Source of the DNA: Xiphias gladius
Lineage: Eukaryota; Chordata; Actinopteri; Istiophoriformes; Xiphiidae
Reading direction: 5' to 3'
DNA: 64,000 nt
Assembly: GCF_016859285.1 (NCBI RefSeq)
Contig: NC_053417.1
Location: 11,762,706 to 11,826,705 of the forward strand
A program made the translations under genes and the position numbers. Shown one piece after another: positions 62,875-64,000 of the stretch. Positions within the stretch are counted from its first letter, which is position 1; each line of letters starts with the position of its first letter. Below the pieces are notes generated by a model, which was not told where the DNA came from, searched no databases, and saw only the letters and a list, made by a program, of their open reading frames with translations.

Positions 62875-63163
62875 GTAGGGGCGGAGTTTTATTTATTTAT
62901 TTTTTTCTTCCTGCTGTTTTGTCGACGCGCAGGCGTTCGGGCATCAGGCAGAAGAGGGCAGCAGGCAGGCAGGGTCCGTCTCATCCCGACAGGATCACAG
63001 CAACGGCATCCTCATCACCCTCCATCCATCCACCCAGACAAGGACAAAACGAACCACAAAACCAACAAACAAACAAAACAAAAACAAAAAAACAACACAC
63101 GGCGACAGGACAATCTTTCCGGAAAAATAAAAGGGCTGACATCGCATCGAAAGCGGCAAAAAA

Positions 63164-63280
63164 ATGCTGGCATGTACAGAAATGATCACCATGTGTCTTC
63201 AATCAGCCAAGCACGAACACTCGAGACAGCAGCAGAAGCTTGACCACAACCAAAACCAAGGCATCGCTCTGTTTCACGAT
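63164..63280 (+). CDS. First coding exon of an unidentified gene, continues beyond the window
   Basis: An ATG at 63164 opens 39 codons ending exactly at a strong donor (CACGAT|GTAAGT). The peptide starts MLACTEMITMCLQSAKHEHS and continues with a Gln/His/Asn-rich stretch to GIALFHD; two more in-frame ATG codons follow at once. It lies in CpG- and GC-rich sequence (about 62.8-63.6 kb) with an A-rich leader, consistent with a promoter-proximal exon. I do not recognise the protein. The N-terminus faintly recalls the start of small RGS proteins, but not enough to name it. No later exon is visible up to 64000. Confidence 0.45.
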
Positions 63281-64000
63281 GTAAGTACACGCTGGCGTCG
63301 CGGCGCCTTGTGGCTTCACGAGTCCCCCTCCTGCACATTTCTTTTCCGGGGTTTTTTTTTTTTTAAGCAGGATCGCGTCCACGTTTGGACGCGTCTTAGG
63401 GGGCTCGTCTCGCGGGGGGGTACACAGGGCGAGCGGTTCGCCGTCCTCAGGCTTCGCGTCGGGTCACTCGCTTGATGTGCAGCCGCCCCGTTATGTAAGA
63501 CCGGTGAGCGCGTGAACAACAACAGAGAATGACGGTCGTCCGACCAAACCGGCGTGTCGGTGCGCTTACGATGCGGTTGCCTTAAATCGGGCTGCGTGTG
63601 CATGGGGTCATGACATTGGTGGCGCCCCAGGTGAAACGTGCATGTTTGTCTGTAGCAAACACGCTATGGTGTAGACCCACGTCTTTAGCGAGCAGCCTTC
63701 CTTCCACGAAGCTCTAAACGGAAAATACAAAAATAGAAAGATCCAAAGTTTTGAATTATTTATCCGAGATATTGCTCACACGGTCGACAGAGTGTCGGAT
63801 TTACGTGCACAGAAATGTTCTCTAACTCAGCTGCCTGGTTCTCTTTCGTTTTGCAACAGTATGAAAACACCTCTGTGTAGAAGACGGCGATACTAATGTG
63901 TACATGCAGGATTATATTGACTTGTATTTTAAAACGAAGCCTTATGCTTGGAACCTTTATGGCTGCTTTGCCTCTGGTTTACTGGGGGCACTCCAAAAAC
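63281..64000 (+). other. First intron of the unidentified last gene
   Basis: The sequence after the 63280 donor is CpG-rich up to about 63600 and then becomes A/T-richer. I see no acceptor followed by a convincing coding exon. The minus-strand frame at 63603-63316 looks like a chance ORF in GC-rich DNA. Confidence 0.4.

Noticed and set aside
62763-63185. 140-codon frame containing poly-Cys before the last exon
   Set aside because: The poly-Cys is the TGC repeat read in one frame; the strong donor at 63280 supports a different frame starting at 63164.
1-64000. CRISPR arrays, tRNA or rRNA genes, bacterial-type operons, phage or defence systems
   Set aside because: None seen. Repeats here are microsatellites and transposon remnants, and genes are intron-rich vertebrate genes.

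Overview
The window is vertebrate nuclear DNA, almost certainly from a ray-finned (teleost) fish. Coding sequence is split into short exons with GT-AG introns. Microsatellites and degraded transposons of kinds common in fish fill the introns. The recognisable proteins are vertebrate-specific. There is no bacterial operon, CRISPR array or phage content. I joined exons by hand using splice signals and reading phase; no search was run.

Layout, left to right. (1) 1-2.2 kb has no gene I can name. (2) About 2.2-17.3 kb, plus strand: a coiled-coil protein gene of at least 27 coding exons, most likely ccdc30. (3) 17.3-25 kb, minus strand: znf362, with seven coding exons and six C2H2 zinc fingers. Its 3' end faces that of ccdc30, with only about 80 bp between the likely poly(A) sites. 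(4) 25-30.8 kb: the znf362 upstream region, with a large foldback palindrome, a LINE-derived fragment and CA repeats. (5) 30.9-42.9 kb, plus strand: a death-domain TNF receptor, best called tnfrsf25-like (DR3), with tnfrsf1a as the alternative. (6) 43.8-52.3 kb, plus strand: ttc34, a TPR protein gene whose promoter carries two RFX-type X-boxes. A Tc1-like remnant and a small MITE-like family lie in its introns. (7) 53.0-61.7 kb, minus strand: alas2, complete at 591 residues, with three heme-regulatory CP motifs and an iron-responsive element in its first exon. (8) 62.8-64 kb, plus strand: a GC-rich first exon of an unidentified gene that runs off the window.

The genes are separate transcription units, not a pathway. 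From memory, the human counterparts of ccdc30, znf362, ttc34 and tnfrsf25 all lie on chromosome 1p, while ALAS2 is on Xp; this supports TNFRSF25 over TNFRSF1A (12p). The clearest regulatory logic is at alas2: an IRE for iron-dependent translation, CP motifs for heme feedback, and GATA/CACCC/E-box motifs in intron 1 for erythroid expression. I found no evidence of an undescribed multi-gene system. The most interesting items are the variant alas2 IRE, the ttc34 X-boxes, the foldback element, and hairpins in or near the untranslated regions of ccdc30 and the TNF receptor.
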